This document shows positions 49,394 through 57,010 of a stretch of DNA of 59,057 nucleotides, piece after piece. This stretch comes from an uncultured Bacteroidales bacterium. GTDB taxonomy: Bacteria; Bacteroidota; Bacteroidia; Bacteroidales; Bacteroidaceae. Under the pieces are notes generated by a model. That model was not told where the DNA came from and did not search any database. It saw only the letters and a list, made by a program, of their open reading frames with translations. A program made the position numbers and the translations under genes. Position 1 is the first letter of the stretch, and each line of letters starts with the position of its first letter. Location: the NCBI GenBank assembly GCA_902775975.1, contig CACYOC010000013.1, forward strand, positions 1 to 59,057, in the 5' to 3' direction.

Positions 49394-50686
49394 ATGAGCA
49401 ACAACAAAAACTATCGTTTCGAGACTCTGCAACTCCATGTAGGCCAAGAACAGGCTGACCCCGCAACCGATGCCCGTGCCGTGCCCATCTATCAGACCAC
49501 CAGTTATGTGTTCCGCAACTCCCAGCACGCTGCCGACCGCTTCGGCCTTCGCGATGCCGGAAATATCTACGGCCGACTGACCAACTCCACTCAGGGCGTG
49601 TTCGAAGAGCGTGTGGCAGCTCTTGAAGGAGGTGTTGCCGGTCTGGCTGTGGCCTCCGGAGCTGCTGCCATTACCTATGCGTTGCAGAACATTGCCCAGG
49701 CAGGCGATCATATCGTTGCTGCCGACAACCTCTATGGCGGTTCCTATAACCTGATTACCCACACCTTGGCAACGCAGGGCATCACTAACAGCATTGTGAA
49801 TGTCCGTGACCTCAAGGCAGTCGATGCCGCTATTCGTCCCAACACAAAAGTGCTATATGCCGAGACTTTCGGCAATCCCAATTCCGATGTGACCGACATT
49901 GACGCTTTGGCAGAGATAGCCCATCGCCACCACATTCCGCTTATCATTGACAATACCTTTGGCACGCCCTTCCTCATTCGTCCTATTGAGCATGGTGCTG
50001 ACGTCGTGGTACACTCTGCTACGAAGTTCATTGGCGGACATGGAACATCTTTAGGAGGCGTTATTGTCGATGGCGGCACGTTCGACTGGAAGGCCAATGC
50101 CGACAAGTTCCCCTCGCTGGCGAAGCCCGATCCTTCGTATCATGGTGCCGTTTTTGCCGACGTAGCAGGAGCAGCAGCCTTCGTCACCCGCATCCGTGCC
50201 GTGATTCTGCGCGACACTGGTGCCACCATTTCCCCCTTCAATGCGTTCATCCTATTGCAGGGCTTGGAGACACTGAGCCTTCGTGTGGAGCGCCATGTGG
50301 AAAACGCCTTGAAGGTCATCAATTTCCTCGCAGGTCATCCCAAGGTGGCTCGCATCAATCACCCCAGCCTGCCGACACATCCCGACCATGCGCTCTACCA
50401 GAAGTACTTCCCCAAGGGCGCTGGCAGCATCTTCACCTTCGAAATCAAGGGTGGTGAGAAAGAGGCTTGGAAGTTTATCGACTCGCTGCAAATCTTCTCC
50501 CTGCTGGCTAATGTCGCTGATGTGAAGAGCTTGGTGATTCATCCTTACACCACCACCCACTCGCAACTGTCGCCCGAAGAGTTGGCAGAGCAGCACATCA
50601 CGCCTGCAACCGTTCGTCTGAGCATCGGTACGGAGCATATTGACGATATCCTTGACGACCTGAAGCAGGCCTTCGACCAGATTTAA
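49394..50686 (+). CDS. metY: O-acetylhomoserine aminocarboxypropyltransferase
   Basis: A 430-residue PLP enzyme of the Cys/Met metabolism family. Landmarks are the N-terminal ETLQLHVGQEQADPATDARAVPIYQTTSYVF, AETFGNPNSDVTDIDALAEIAH, the PLP lysine in VVHSATKFIGGHGTS and the C-terminal VKSLVIHPYTTTHSQL and VRLSIGTEHIDDI. It makes homocysteine (or methionine) from O-acetylhomoserine and sulfide (or methanethiol). It is followed after 4 bp by a LuxR-type regulator, probably co-transcribed. Confidence 0.96.
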   Translation: MSNNKNYRFETLQLHVGQEQADPATDARAVPIYQTTSYVFRNSQHAADRFGLRDAGNIYGRLTNSTQGVFEERVAALEGGVAGLAVASGAAAITYALQNIAQAGDHIVAADNLYGGSYNLITHTLATQGITNSIVNVRDLKAVDAAIRPNTKVLYAETFGNPNSDVTDIDALAEIAHRHHIPLIIDNTFGTPFLIRPIEHGADVVVHSATKFIGGHGTSLGGVIVDGGTFDWKANADKFPSLAKPDPSYHGAVFADVAGAAAFVTRIRAVILRDTGATISPFNAFILLQGLETLSLRVERHVENALKVINFLAGHPKVARINHPSLPTHPDHALYQKYFPKGAGSIFTFEIKGGEKEAWKFIDSLQIFSLLANVADVKSLVIHPYTTTHSQLSPEELAEQHITPATVRLSIGTEHIDDILDDLKQAFDQI

Positions 50687-50690
50687 GTGT

Positions 50691-51335
50691 ATGAAAAGAA
50701 ACTATATCTTAGCAGATAACCAGGAACTGACACGCTTCGCGCTGGAGAGTCTTCTCCGCAATGACGAAGAGAATGCCATCTATAAGGCCAGCGACAAAAC
50801 TGGCCTTGTAGAACTGCTCAAGGAGCACGAGAGTGCCGTGGTGATACTCGACTACACGCTGTTCGACTTTGCCGACGAAGACCAACTGCTGATTATCGCT
50901 GAGCGTTTCAACCTGTCTGACTGGATACTCCTCAGCGACGAGCTGACACCGCAATTTCTTCGCCGGGTGGTCTATTCCTCTCACCAGTTCAGCGTCGTGT
51001 TCAAGGACAGTCCTCTGAGCGAGGTGCGCAGCGCTCTCAGTGCCATTGGGCGCCACACTCGCTACCTGAGTCAGCGAGCCCTTGAGACCATTATCAACCA
51101 GCAGCAGGAGGAGGAAGTTCCCAGCCTCCTGACCAATACGGAGAAGGAGATTGTGAGGGCCATCGCTCAAGGCAAGACGACGAAGGAGATTGCCGCCGAG
51201 CGGTTCTCAAGCATTCATACCGTGACGACCCATCGCAAGAACATCTTCCGCAAACTGGGCATCAACACCGCCCATGAGGTCATCAAATATGCTCTGCGAG
51301 CGGGGCTGATAGATTCCTCCGAGTTCTATATCTAA
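50691..51335 (+). CDS. NarL/LuxR-type response regulator
   Basis: A 214-residue protein. The receiver domain has Asp54 in VVILDYTLFDF, but the usual acidic pair is reduced to LADNQ at the N-terminus. The LuxR-type helix-turn-helix lies at about residues 148-205 (LTNTEKEIVRAIAQGKTTKEIA; SIHTVTTHRKNIFRKLGINTAHEVI). It follows metY by 4 bp, an unusual partnership that hints at a sulfur-metabolism link. No histidine kinase is adjacent. A bidirectional terminator follows. Confidence 0.93.
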   Translation: MKRNYILADNQELTRFALESLLRNDEENAIYKASDKTGLVELLKEHESAVVILDYTLFDFADEDQLLIIAERFNLSDWILLSDELTPQFLRRVVYSSHQFSVVFKDSPLSEVRSALSAIGRHTRYLSQRALETIINQQQEEEVPSLLTNTEKEIVRAIAQGKTTKEIAAERFSSIHTVTTHRKNIFRKLGINTAHEVIKYALRAGLIDSSEFYI

Positions 51336-51340
51336 ACGAA

Positions 51341-51369
51341 AAAAGCGTGAGACAAGTGCTCACGCTTTT
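51341..51369. terminator. Bidirectional intrinsic terminator
   Basis: A perfect 11-bp stem (AAAAGCGTGAG with CTCACGCTTTT) around a 7-nt loop, A-rich on the left and T-rich on the right, between the convergent regulator and tcdA genes. Confidence 0.92.
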
Positions 51370-51388
51370 CTTATGGTGTGTTTCCTGC

Positions 51389-52135
51389 CTATTCGTTTTT
51401 GGCGATATCCTGCACCACCAGTCCAGCCAGCATGAATCCGAAGATGGCGGTGATGTGCGCCAGCGTGCCGTTGGTATGAGGTTTGTTGAACATCGAAGGC
51501 ACCTCGTCGTCATCAGGTGGGCAACCAAGGTTCTCCAGCAGTTCGTCACTAAAGACACACACGAACTTGCGCTTGGGGAACACCTTCTCCTTCTTGAACT
51601 TGTTTCTCAGCGCCCGAGCCAGCGGGTCGCCCTTCACCTTCCAGAACTCCGCCGTCTGAATGCGGGTGGGGTCCAGCTTCAGCGCTGCCCCCATCGATGA
51701 GAACAGTTTGGCTTTCGTCTGGCACGCCAACAAAATCAGTGCCGCCTTGTCCTTCAGCGAGTCGATGGCGTCGATGACGTAGTCGTAGGTTTCCAGTTGG
51801 AAACCCTCTGCTGTCTCTTCCGAGAAAATCTGCTGCAGCGCCGTAATCTCCGCATCCGGATTGATGGTCAGCAGCCGCTCCTTCAGGGCGTCCACCTTTA
51901 CTTCTCCAACAGTCTTTGTCGTTGCCATCAGCTGTCGGTTGATGTTGGTGATGCACACGCGGTCGCTGTCAACAATCGTCAGCTGGCGGATGCCGCTGCG
52001 CACCAAGCTCTCGGCGCACCACGACCCTACGCCGCCCACGCCAAAGATGACAACCCTTTTCCGGGCGATGCGCTCCATCGTCTCGCCGCCTAGCAACAAC
52101 TCATTCCTTCGGAATATCGCATTATTCATTCTCAT
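51389..52135 (-). CDS. tcdA: tRNA threonylcarbamoyladenosine dehydratase
   Basis: About 248 residues of the ThiF/E1-like family. The nucleotide-binding VVIFGVGGVGSWCAESL (residues about 28-44), the INRQLMA motif and DYVIDAIDSLKDKAALI are typical of TcdA (CsdL/YgdL). It cyclises t6A at position 37 of ANN-decoding tRNAs. The start at ATG 52135 (or 52129) lies downstream of a TACCTTTG box at 52155-52162. The upstream ATG at 52168 is therefore rejected. Confidence 0.94.
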   Translation of the reverse strand: MRMNNAIFRRNELLLGGETMERIARKRVVIFGVGGVGSWCAESLVRSGIRQLTIVDSDRVCITNINRQLMATTKTVGEVKVDALKERLLTINPDAEITALQQIFSEETAEGFQLETYDYVIDAIDSLKDKAALILLACQTKAKLFSSMGAALKLDPTRIQTAEFWKVKGDPLARALRNKFKKEKVFPKRKFVCVFSDELLENLGCPPDDDEVPSMFNKPHTNGTLAHITAIFGFMLAGLVVQDIAKNE

Positions 52136-52172
52136 CGTTTCTTCTTTTGCAATGCAAAGGTACAACAAATAA

Positions 52173-52212
52173 GTGAAAAGTGAAAAGTGAAAAGTGAAAA
52201 ATTTGCTTCCGC
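52173..52212. repeat. GTGAAAA heptads and inverted copy of the 24-bp repeat
   Basis: Four perfect GTGAAAA units (52173-52200) run into an inverted exact copy (52189-52212) of the 24-bp element also present at 9043 and 43464. Confidence 0.92.
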
Positions 52213-52229
52213 GACTGTTTTGCAGCTGA

Positions 52230-52295
52230 CGAAGTTACGCTTTGAAGGCTTCAAAGTTACCTTTTGACGCTTGCAAAGTTACGTTTTGACGGCTG
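52230..52295. repeat. 22-bp direct repeat, three copies
   Basis: Three successive 22-bp units, each with AAGTTAC near the start and ending GCTT or GCTG, with several substitutions between them. A partial fourth unit follows. Same period as the array at 659-724. Confidence 0.85.
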
Positions 52296-52350
52296 CGAGA
52301 GTACGGCTCGTCCGATGCGAGACCTATTCTCGCTCAATCGCCGCCTTCAC

Positions 52351-52399
52351 TTTTCATTTTTCACTTTTCATTTTTCACTTTTCATTTTTCACTTTTCAC
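52351..52399. repeat. TTTTCAT/TTTTCAC heptad array
   Basis: Seven 7-bp units alternating TTTTCAT and TTTTCAC, then TTTTCAC again. The array is in the opposite orientation to the GTGAAAA array at 52173-52200, so the two form arms of a large inverted repeat. Confidence 0.92.
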
Positions 52400-52470
52400 T
52401 TTAAAACCGCCCTCCCACTCATTTTTGGCGTAAAACCGCCCACAATGCCGATGTACAGGGCGTTTTAGCG

Positions 52471-52510
52471 ATGAGGGGGATTGGCTTGATCCGTCACATA
52501 TCCCCCTCAT
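52471..52510. repeat. Perfect 11-bp inverted repeat, ATGAGGGGGAT type
   Basis: ATGAGGGGGAT (52471-52481) and its exact reverse complement (52500-52510) enclose 18 nt. A related hairpin lies at 52725-52755. Confidence 0.88.
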
Positions 52511-52724
52511 GACCCCCTCATAAAATTGTAAGCGTATCCGCTCTGACGCCTTGCAGGCTTTTCTGAAAGTGCTTACCTTTGCATATTCATTTTTTTATCT
52601 GATTATGCAATATGAGTTACAGTGAATATGAGTTACAGTGTAGTAAGTTCCTGCAATGAAAAGGTTTGGGATGACTATTTGTCAGAACTGGCGCTGAATC
52701 CCAGTGAGAGGGTAATGTGACACA

Positions 52725-52755
52725 CATGAGGGGTATTTGGTGCATCCCCCTCATG
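52725..52755. repeat. Second ATGAGGGG-type inverted repeat
   Basis: CATGAGGGGTAT (52725-52736) pairs with ATCCCCCTCATG (52744-52755) with one mismatch around a 7-nt loop. It begins 5 nt after the small ORF stop codon. The pair of similar hairpins brackets the promoter and the ORF fragment. Confidence 0.85.
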
Positions 52756-52849
52756 CCTTCAGTCCCTTTATCTATCGGCGTTCCAGAAGATTCTTGCCCC
52801 CAAAATGAGGGAGATAGGCAAAAACTCTATTGTTTATAATTATTGTGCC

Positions 52850-52896
52850 AAAAGAAAACAAAAACGCCTCGGGCGAACCGTCATGATTCTCCGAGG
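52850..52896 (-). terminator. Terminator of the TA-WYL operon
   Basis: On the minus strand a CCTCGG/CCGAGG stem (52896-52867) is followed by a T-rich run (TTTTTGTTTTC). It lies about 65 nt beyond the WYL stop codon. Confidence 0.7.
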
Positions 52897-52961
52897 TGTT
52901 GATGATTCAGTTTGTCGTTTATATGAACAGTACTGTCCCGGCGGTTTACGAGACACTTTCA

Positions 52962-53879
52962 TTAAGGCATTCGATGTGTACTGTAATGTTCTAACATCTC
53001 CTCTATCGTTTTCTTCATTTTATCCCTGACATGAAGAGGCTCCAACACCTCCAGCCTTTCCCTGTGCCAAAGCAACTGCTGATAAAAATTAAAGCAAGGA
53101 ATCAACCTATATTCAAAGATACTCCATTCGTCTGTCGTCTCAACTTCTTTCTGAGACTCATGAATAGGTAGAGCTCTTACATATTCTGCTTGTGTACTAT
53201 ATACCTTAATTAGGATTTTCTCTGGTTTCTGATCATCTGAATGATTCACGCCAAAACTGCCGTCAAAATACTCCTCTGCAGTTACCTTCTTGGAGGGAAG
53301 CATCTTTTCTTCTGTTAGACGAATATTGTCCATTCTCTCTAAGGCAAAAACAGATTGACCATGATGATGATTGTCAGGTTCAGCCACCAGATACCAACGA
53401 TTCTCCCAAGTACGTAGGAAATAAGGTATTAATATCTGCTGTTTAACGGATTTCTTATTATAAGAATAGTAGTCACACTCTATACCCTTCTTCTTGTCAA
53501 TTGCTTCCAGAATAATCTGTACGTTTTCCACACCTGTTGGTGCTTCTGTCAATATAATCTTGTCACGATGCTTCAGGGCCAGTTCAGTCAAACCCTCGAT
53601 ATGATAAGCCGACAACAGATAGTCATACAGCGAGTCATCCTCGCCATAAAGGGCCTGATGGCGATGCAGCTCATATTTTCCCGTCCTCGGATTGTATTCT
53701 ATATAGCAGGGAAACGTCTCTGCGATATAGTCCTTATACCGGGTAAAAGTACGGGCTTGAATCTCATCACCTTCACAGAGCGACGAGTATTGGTAGTAGT
53801 CGTTTATCTCCTTCAGCGTCAAGCCACCTTTGCGCTCCAGAAGATTAATCAGATATAGGCATTTCTTAAGTTTTGACAT
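52962..53879 (-). CDS. WYL-domain transcriptional regulator
   Basis: About 305 residues. The N-terminal winged helix-turn-helix (KKCLYLINLLERKGGLTLKEINDYYQ, with RTFTRYKDYIAETF as recognition region) is followed by a WYL sensor domain (YFLRTWENRWYLVAEPD). The C-terminal extension ends LLWHRERLEVLEP. The start is ATG 53879, 2 bp after the toxin stop codon, so it is the third gene of an antitoxin-toxin-regulator operon. WYL proteins bind nucleic-acid or nucleotide ligands and often control defence genes; here it may control the toxin-antitoxin pair (inference). Confidence 0.9.
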   Translation of the reverse strand: MSKLKKCLYLINLLERKGGLTLKEINDYYQYSSLCEGDEIQARTFTRYKDYIAETFPCYIEYNPRTGKYELHRHQALYGEDDSLYDYLLSAYHIEGLTELALKHRDKIILTEAPTGVENVQIILEAIDKKKGIECDYYSYNKKSVKQQILIPYFLRTWENRWYLVAEPDNHHHGQSVFALERMDNIRLTEEKMLPSKKVTAEEYFDGSFGVNHSDDQKPEKILIKVYSTQAEYVRALPIHESQKEVETTDEWSIFEYRLIPCFNFYQQLLWHRERLEVLEPLHVRDKMKKTIEEMLEHYSTHRMP

Positions 53880-53881
53880 AT

Positions 53882-54199
53882 TTAAAAATCGCGCAATAAC
53901 TTTTCTGGAGACATCCTCATATCCCAAATAGTTGAAATATAAACCGTATCGGTGGATTCCTGATAGTAGTAAATTAGTTTGAAATTCTTTTTCAGTATGC
54001 ACCCACGATATTCCTTTTTCTTATGACCAAGTAGCGGTTCTATAGGATATGATTTCGGCTGAGTTGAGAGCCTTTGATTAATATGCTCAATTCCCTTCAA
54101 AAACCTTTCAAGCGTTGTTCGACCATACTCTATGTAGGCACATTCCAATATTGTCTCAAGGCGTTTCCGTGCCCTATTTCTGATTACTACCTGAGCCAT
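53882..54199 (-). CDS. RelE/ParE-family toxin
   Basis: A 105-residue toxin of the RelE/ParE fold: helical N-terminus (NRARKRLETILECAYIEYGRTTLERFLKGIEHINQRL) then beta-strands (KEYRGCILKKNFKLIYYYQ; DTVYISTIWDMRMSPEKL). The strand pattern and the WDMRMSP ending are closer to ParE/YoeB-like proteins than to a hydrolase. The target (gyrase or ribosome) cannot be told. Its start overlaps the antitoxin gene by 13 bp, and it is followed at once by the WYL gene. Confidence 0.88.
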   Translation of the reverse strand: MAQVVIRNRARKRLETILECAYIEYGRTTLERFLKGIEHINQRLSTQPKSYPIEPLLGHKKKEYRGCILKKNFKLIYYYQESTDTVYISTIWDMRMSPEKLLRDF

Positions 54200-54393
54200 G
54201 TCTCGTGCTCCTGTCTGAATTCTGATACGAAACTACCAAGTGAAGACCATGCAGAAGGAGTCTCAAGATCCTTTTCGGCAGCCTCCAATTCTATGTTCAC
54301 TTCTTCTATGGTTTTTGGAAGTCCAAAGTCCTTACCAATGAACTGGTAGTTCATATTGTCCATTTTCTTAGTAGCTATATCTTGTGTCTTCAT
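54187..54393 (-). CDS. Antitoxin partner of the RelE/ParE toxin
   Basis: A 68-residue acidic protein (FGLPKTIEEVNIELEAAEKDLE; SFVSEFRQEHETW) directly upstream of and overlapping the toxin gene. Length, acidity and position fit a type II antitoxin. No helix-turn-helix or ribbon-helix-helix is evident, so DNA binding may be supplied by the WYL protein of the same operon. Sequence identity to a named antitoxin family was not recognised. Confidence 0.75.
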   Translation of the reverse strand: MKTQDIATKKMDNMNYQFIGKDFGLPKTIEEVNIELEAAEKDLETPSAWSSLGSFVSEFRQEHETWLR

Positions 54394-54419
54394 ATCAAAA
54401 ACATATTATCTATCATCGG

Positions 54420-54451
54420 CAAAGGTAGTGATTATTTTTGAAACAAACAAA
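54420..54451 (-). promoter_or_regulatory. Promoter of the TA-WYL operon
   Basis: On the minus strand TTTG (54451-54448), 20 nt, then TACCTTTG (54427-54420), about 27 nt before the antitoxin ATG. It separates this operon from the gene ending at 54477. Confidence 0.75.
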
Positions 54452-54476
54452 TAATTGAGTCAGAAATTCATTTTCG

Positions 54477-54788
54477 CTATTCAGGTTCCTTCCAACCATG
54501 AATAGCCTTCATTAGTTCTATCGTTTCTTTTACATCCTTGTCATCCTCTTTCACCCATTGCTTCACCATCGCTGTAACCCTCTTTCGCTCGTCACCATGA
54601 AGTTCAGGAGAGAACAATTGAGCTGTGATATTCTTCCGATACTTCGTGCAACCCAGTTCCTCTGCCCGCAACCACGCCAGCAACGCATAGGCCTTGTTCC
54701 CACCTTGTGCATATCGAAAGGCAATCCTCTCCAACTCTTCCAAGTCAGACATTTCGTTGATTTGTTGTTCTAATGATGATTTACGCAT
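54477..54788 (-). CDS. Small helical protein of unknown function
   Basis: A 103-residue, mostly helical, charged protein (MRKSSLEQQINEMSDLEELERIAFRYAQ; ALLAWLRAEELGCTKYRKN) with no membrane helix or known catalytic motif. The middle part (KAYALLAWLRAEELG) is vaguely like a TPR or helical repeat. It lies 48 bp downstream of the multi-pass membrane protein gene and may belong to the same transcript. Family not recognised. Confidence 0.7.
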   Translation of the reverse strand: MRKSSLEQQINEMSDLEELERIAFRYAQGGNKAYALLAWLRAEELGCTKYRKNITAQLFSPELHGDERKRVTAMVKQWVKEDDKDVKETIELMKAIHGWKEPE

Positions 54789-54836
54789 AGGAATATTATT
54801 ATTCGTGTTTTTCCATTGTAGTATTTGATGTTATTT

Positions 54837-56198
54837 TTAGCCGCATATGAATTCATCATAGTTCTTGTTGATTTCTTCAAGAATTCCCGTTCTTTCTTCC
54901 TCAATTATTTGCATTACATATCTGTCTCTCAATTGGGGCTTCTGTATAAGACTCCATTGCAATTGCGAGAAAGCATATTTGCCAAAGGCTAGCCACTGAG
55001 GATAGTTGATGGCCATAGGGTTTTCGGTAAATGCCACCTTTCCGGCATTGATTGCGGTAGCGGCAGAATGAGCAATAAACAACATAGTTGCTAATTTTGG
55101 TTTAGTTTCTCTATTGGTAGAATAAGGAAGAGACTCCTTTAGCGTATACCCTTCTTTTATTCTTTTAATGCACCAACAAAGACGAACTATTATTTCTGTC
55201 AGCATTACAGGGATAGACATTGAACAGAAGTGGATGAAATCATACCCTTCATAGTACATGCCTTGAACTATTTCTGCTATTGTTTGTTTCTCCTCGCCAA
55301 TACTGCCGAATTGCAATAAATTAAAAAGCCCCATCAATGGTACAGGAAGTCCCATTGAAGTCGTTAGGTCTGATTTCAAATGAAGAAGATGTTTGGTGAG
55401 TGCTTCAAAAAGATTTGTTTCTTTTCTATCGGTATATACATCCATAACTTGAGATACAATTTTTCCTTTTTTGTCAATTGTTGTCATTGTACCTCTCATT
55501 ATGTCCATCACCCCAACAATAAAACCCAAAATAGGATCGTGACCTAATGATAACAACCGATGGTAATAAGTAGATAGTCCATCTACATAGACAGTTGTAT
55601 TTCTGTTATCTTGAGCGTCATAGGGAGTTTTGACAAAGTGCTTGCCCCCCAACATTTCCATCTCTTCAGGAGGGAATTTCTTTTCGAAATAGCTACGAAT
55701 ATAATTGGAGAGAGCTCCTGCTTTTGTACCAGTTTTAGATCGCTCTGGTATTCCTACGAAGAGAATATCCACTGCTGCTGAAACAATTCCTGCTACAACA
55801 CAGATAGTCCAATCCGTTTTGTCTAAGCGGTGAATTGCATTATAGTCATCGTTAAGTTTCTCAATATACTTCCTGTTGACAGAAAGTTCCTCTTCAGTAA
55901 AAAAGTCAGTCAAAGAAACTTTTTCTGGTGTTTGTGCATTTGCCTCTTTACACAATTCTTCCCATTCCGGCATCACCTTAACATGGCGCGTACGATGCCC
56001 TGCTTTTTCTTTGGCTTTTTGTTTTTGCTTGGCTATCTCTTTTTCGTATCCAAGAGAGGACAGCAGTTCCTCCGATTCTGAAATACAATCTTCTGCATCA
56101 GACATATTAAAATGAATGTCTTTCAGTTGTTGGAACTGATATTTCAGAACTCGGTTTCGCTGCTGTTCTTCTGGAGTGTAGTCGTAATCTTTTGACAT
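54837..56198 (-). CDS. Multi-pass membrane protein of unknown function
   Basis: A 453-residue protein. The N-terminal third is cytosolic and helical, with an acidic block (DAEDCISESEELLSSLG) and a basic stretch (KQKQKAKEKAGHRTRH). Several hydrophobic segments follow (TICVVAGIVSAAVDILFVGI; HFCSMSIPVMLTEIIVRLCWCI; KLATMLFIAHSAATAINAGK). Conserved-looking polar stretches include YDAQDNRNT and YHRLLSLGHDPILGF. It resembles an uncharacterised family that I have the impression is shared across gut phyla and found next to glycine-zipper proteins, as here with a 1-bp gap. Function unknown; a membrane-acting or defence role is speculation. Confidence 0.8.
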   Translation of the reverse strand: MSKDYDYTPEEQQRNRVLKYQFQQLKDIHFNMSDAEDCISESEELLSSLGYEKEIAKQKQKAKEKAGHRTRHVKVMPEWEELCKEANAQTPEKVSLTDFFTEEELSVNRKYIEKLNDDYNAIHRLDKTDWTICVVAGIVSAAVDILFVGIPERSKTGTKAGALSNYIRSYFEKKFPPEEMEMLGGKHFVKTPYDAQDNRNTTVYVDGLSTYYHRLLSLGHDPILGFIVGVMDIMRGTMTTIDKKGKIVSQVMDVYTDRKETNLFEALTKHLLHLKSDLTTSMGLPVPLMGLFNLLQFGSIGEEKQTIAEIVQGMYYEGYDFIHFCSMSIPVMLTEIIVRLCWCIKRIKEGYTLKESLPYSTNRETKPKLATMLFIAHSAATAINAGKVAFTENPMAINYPQWLAFGKYAFSQLQWSLIQKPQLRDRYVMQIIEEERTGILEEINKNYDEFICG

Positions 56199-56199
56199 C

Positions 56200-56727
56200 T
56201 TACTTGCCCAAATCTTCTTTCAGTTCTTTGATAGCCTGGCGTAACAATACGTTTAATCCTGTAAGGTATTCTATACGCTCATTAGCATCGCTGGCCGTAT
56301 GATTTAATTCGTTGATGATGGCCTGTTGCTTTTGCAGAGCCAAGTTATAAAGGCGCTCCTTTTCTTGCTTCAATTTCTTTTCTTTTCGGTTGCGCGCAAT
56401 TATATATCCTGCACCACCAAGTGCGACAGCAGGTGCTGCAAGTACAGCAACACCAGCTGCCATACCACCTCCAACTAAAGCTCCTGCTGCGGCTAATCCA
56501 GAAGTGATACCTGCAGCACTCAATCCAACGACTGATCCTCCAAAATAAAGTGCAGCGAATCCTACAGCTCCCCCCGCACCTAATCCTACAGCACCCGCTA
56601 ATGCCTCTGGAATAGCACTCTTGGCAATAGTACGACTTTTGTCCTTAAGAGCAGCAGATGCTTCATTAATCACGTTTTCAACAGACTTCAATGAGTCTAA
56701 TGATTTGAAATTCAAATTCTTTGCCAT
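56200..56727 (-). CDS. Glycine-zipper membrane protein
   Basis: A 175-residue protein in three parts. A helical N-terminus (SLDSLKSVENVINEASAALKDKS) is followed by a long Gly/Ala-rich hydrophobic hairpin of about 75 residues with many GxxxG spacings (GAVGLGAGGAVGFAALYFGG; GALVGGGMAAGVAVLAAP). The C-terminus is a coiled coil (EKKLKQEKERLYNLALQKQQAIINEL). Such hairpins insert in membranes and oligomerise. The start is MAKNLNFKSL at 56727. It lies immediately upstream of the multi-pass membrane protein gene and downstream of the structured RNA, suggesting RNA-based control of a two-protein membrane unit. Confidence 0.82.
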   Translation of the reverse strand: MAKNLNFKSLDSLKSVENVINEASAALKDKSRTIAKSAIPEALAGAVGLGAGGAVGFAALYFGGSVVGLSAAGITSGLAAAGALVGGGMAAGVAVLAAPAVALGGAGYIIARNRKEKKLKQEKERLYNLALQKQQAIINELNHTASDANERIEYLTGLNVLLRQAIKELKEDLGK

Positions 56728-56749
56728 AATTGTATATTTTAGTAGTAAA

Positions 56750-56957
56750 TTAAAAATAAGCACGGTCTTTCTGTCACCGTGGTATCTTGGCACCGCCAAG
56801 CGCCTTTGCCCCTCCAGCAACAGTAGTCCGTGCCTATAATCACGGACACTGTCGGTCTGCTTGTGGGGCTTTGATTTTTGGCGGTTTCAGATACCCAATA
56901 GACTTCCAATGTCTTTTGTTTCCAGCAATGTTGATGCCTCTGCTTAGCAAAAGCACG
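56750..56957 (-). ncRNA. Structured leader RNA or independent ncRNA
   Basis: Nested perfect stems: 56781-56787 with 56889-56895, 56792-56799 with 56878-56885, 56808-56812 with 56865-56869, and 56826-56832 with 56841-56847. Together they form one extended hairpin of about 115 nt. A separate CACGGT/ACCGTG stem (56761-56781) is followed on the minus strand by CTTATTTTTAATTT, like an intrinsic terminator. The -7 box at 56961-56968 puts the start near 56957. The RNA ends 23 nt before the glycine-zipper gene, so it may be an attenuating leader or a free RNA of about 200 nt. Not recognised as a known class. Confidence 0.6.
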
Positions 56958-56960
56958 CTG

Positions 56961-56968
56961 CAAAGATA
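56961..56968 (-). promoter_or_regulatory. -7 box upstream of the structured RNA
   Basis: TATCTTTG on the minus strand. Upstream at the expected distance there is only ATTTC, so the -33 element is weak. Confidence 0.5.
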
Positions 56969-57010
56969 CAACAATTTTCTGAAATGTAATCATAGGGCAC
57001 GGACTTTTTT

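Larger units (their letters stand above)
52400..52961. other. Gene-poor interval with hairpins and a small ORF
   Basis: The interval contains a repeated TAAAACCGCCC (near 52402 and 52431), two ATGAGGGG-type hairpins (listed separately) and a TACCTTTG box at 52574-52581. A 16-bp tandem duplication (52609-52624 and 52625-52640) overlaps the start of a 30-codon ORF (52628-52720; SYSVVSSCNEKVWDDYLSE). The ORF looks like a gene fragment: it has a promoter but stops at once. A terminator for the WYL operon ends the interval. Confidence 0.5.

Noticed and set aside
52805-53029. 74-residue plus-strand ORF before the WYL gene
   Set aside because: It overlaps the WYL 3' end and the terminator of the opposite strand; no recognisable protein features.
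56750-56957. 6S RNA
   Set aside because: The length and long hairpin are suggestive, but the 5' 60 nt do not pair with the 3' end and no central promoter-like bubble is clear, so I left it unassigned.
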